NCBI GenBank assembly: GCA_003326205.1 | Contig: LWTK01000036.1 | Coordinates: 496,001 to 560,000, forward strand | Direction of reading: 5' to 3' | Length of the DNA stretch: 64,000 nt | DNA from: Nostoc sp. ATCC 43529 | GTDB lineage: Bacteria > Cyanobacteriota > Cyanobacteriia > Cyanobacteriales > Nostocaceae | Part shown: one piece after another, positions 63,980 to 64,000 of the stretch | Position numbering within the stretch: position 1 is the stretch's first letter | How the letters are laid out: each line of letters opens with the position of its first letter | Notes under the pieces: model-generated | The model's database searches: none | What the model saw: the letters and a program-made list of their open reading frames with translations, nothing else | What the model was told of the DNA's origin: nothing | Position numbers and translations under genes: made by a program

Positions 63980-64000
63980 ATAATAAACAAAAAGCACCTT

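Overview
This window looks like chromosomal DNA of a filamentous, heterocyst-type cyanobacterium (Nostoc/Anabaena-like). The signs are the very frequent GCGATCGC (HIP1) octamer, many heptanucleotide tandem repeats (TCATTAG, CCCCAGT and CCTAACT types), intergenic palindromes of the Nostoc kind, and cyanobacterial gene content: zeta-carotene desaturase, a sufBCDS operon with divergent sufR, a geranylgeranyl-reductase-type flavoprotein, DUF3611, and C39/HlyD peptide export. No rRNA, tRNA or CRISPR array was seen.

Region by region. 0.6-7.5 kb is a double-glycine peptide (bacteriocin-like) export island: three small precursors, an HlyD adaptor, a C39-peptidase ABC exporter and a 247-bp MITE. 7.9-16.5 kb is mostly housekeeping: an alpha/beta hydrolase, a thioredoxin-fold protein, pyrH-frr, a geranylgeranyl-reductase-like flavoprotein, phosphofructokinase, era, a NarL-type response regulator and a GNAT protein. 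16.7-23.1 kb is mixed: DMT transporter, AlkA-type glycosylase, YdeI-like protein, DUF3611, two tandem TspO proteins and a VanX-like dipeptidase. 23.3-27.8 kb is the most unusual locus: a Trypco1-type (CU044_2847) protein, an ATPase that begins with what looks like the tail of a deleted trypsin-like protease, and a 975-residue membrane ATPase whose membrane segment is encoded by 23 tandem 12-bp units. 28-38.7 kb holds a PLP decarboxylase, a drug-type ABC exporter, peroxiredoxin Q, cobQ, a ferredoxin, a HicB-like protein, a small gene split by a MITE, an SRPBCC protein and zds. A 1.5-kb AT-rich gap follows. 40.7-53 kb has a conserved cyanobacterial protein, an IscA/SufA-type carrier, a TPR protein, an SDR epimerase, an FHA protein, a copper-type P1B ATPase, DUF2752 and TM2 proteins and a CPBP protease. 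53-56 kb is an accessory patch of Uma2-type nucleases, a frameshifted toxin-antitoxin pair and a PD-(D/E)XK-like protein. 56-62 kb is sufBCDS/sufR with two consensus SufR operators. The window closes with a KGG stress protein, a 43-residue lipoprotein and a YbhB/PEBP protein.

Two themes stand out. First, the 23.3-27.8 kb cluster has the makeup of a conflict (defence) system, but its protease part appears deleted and its membrane part is built from an in-frame-expandable repeat. Second, dispersed palindromes and heptamer repeats have entered coding sequence in frame in at least four proteins (a P1B ATPase twice, SufD, a PLP decarboxylase and a Uma2 protein), while a MITE has broken a fifth gene. 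Removing that MITE and one copy of its 6-bp target duplication restores a 94-codon reading frame exactly. Three small genes (38994-39164, 49183-49362 and 63371-63502) were found by reading the sequence directly.
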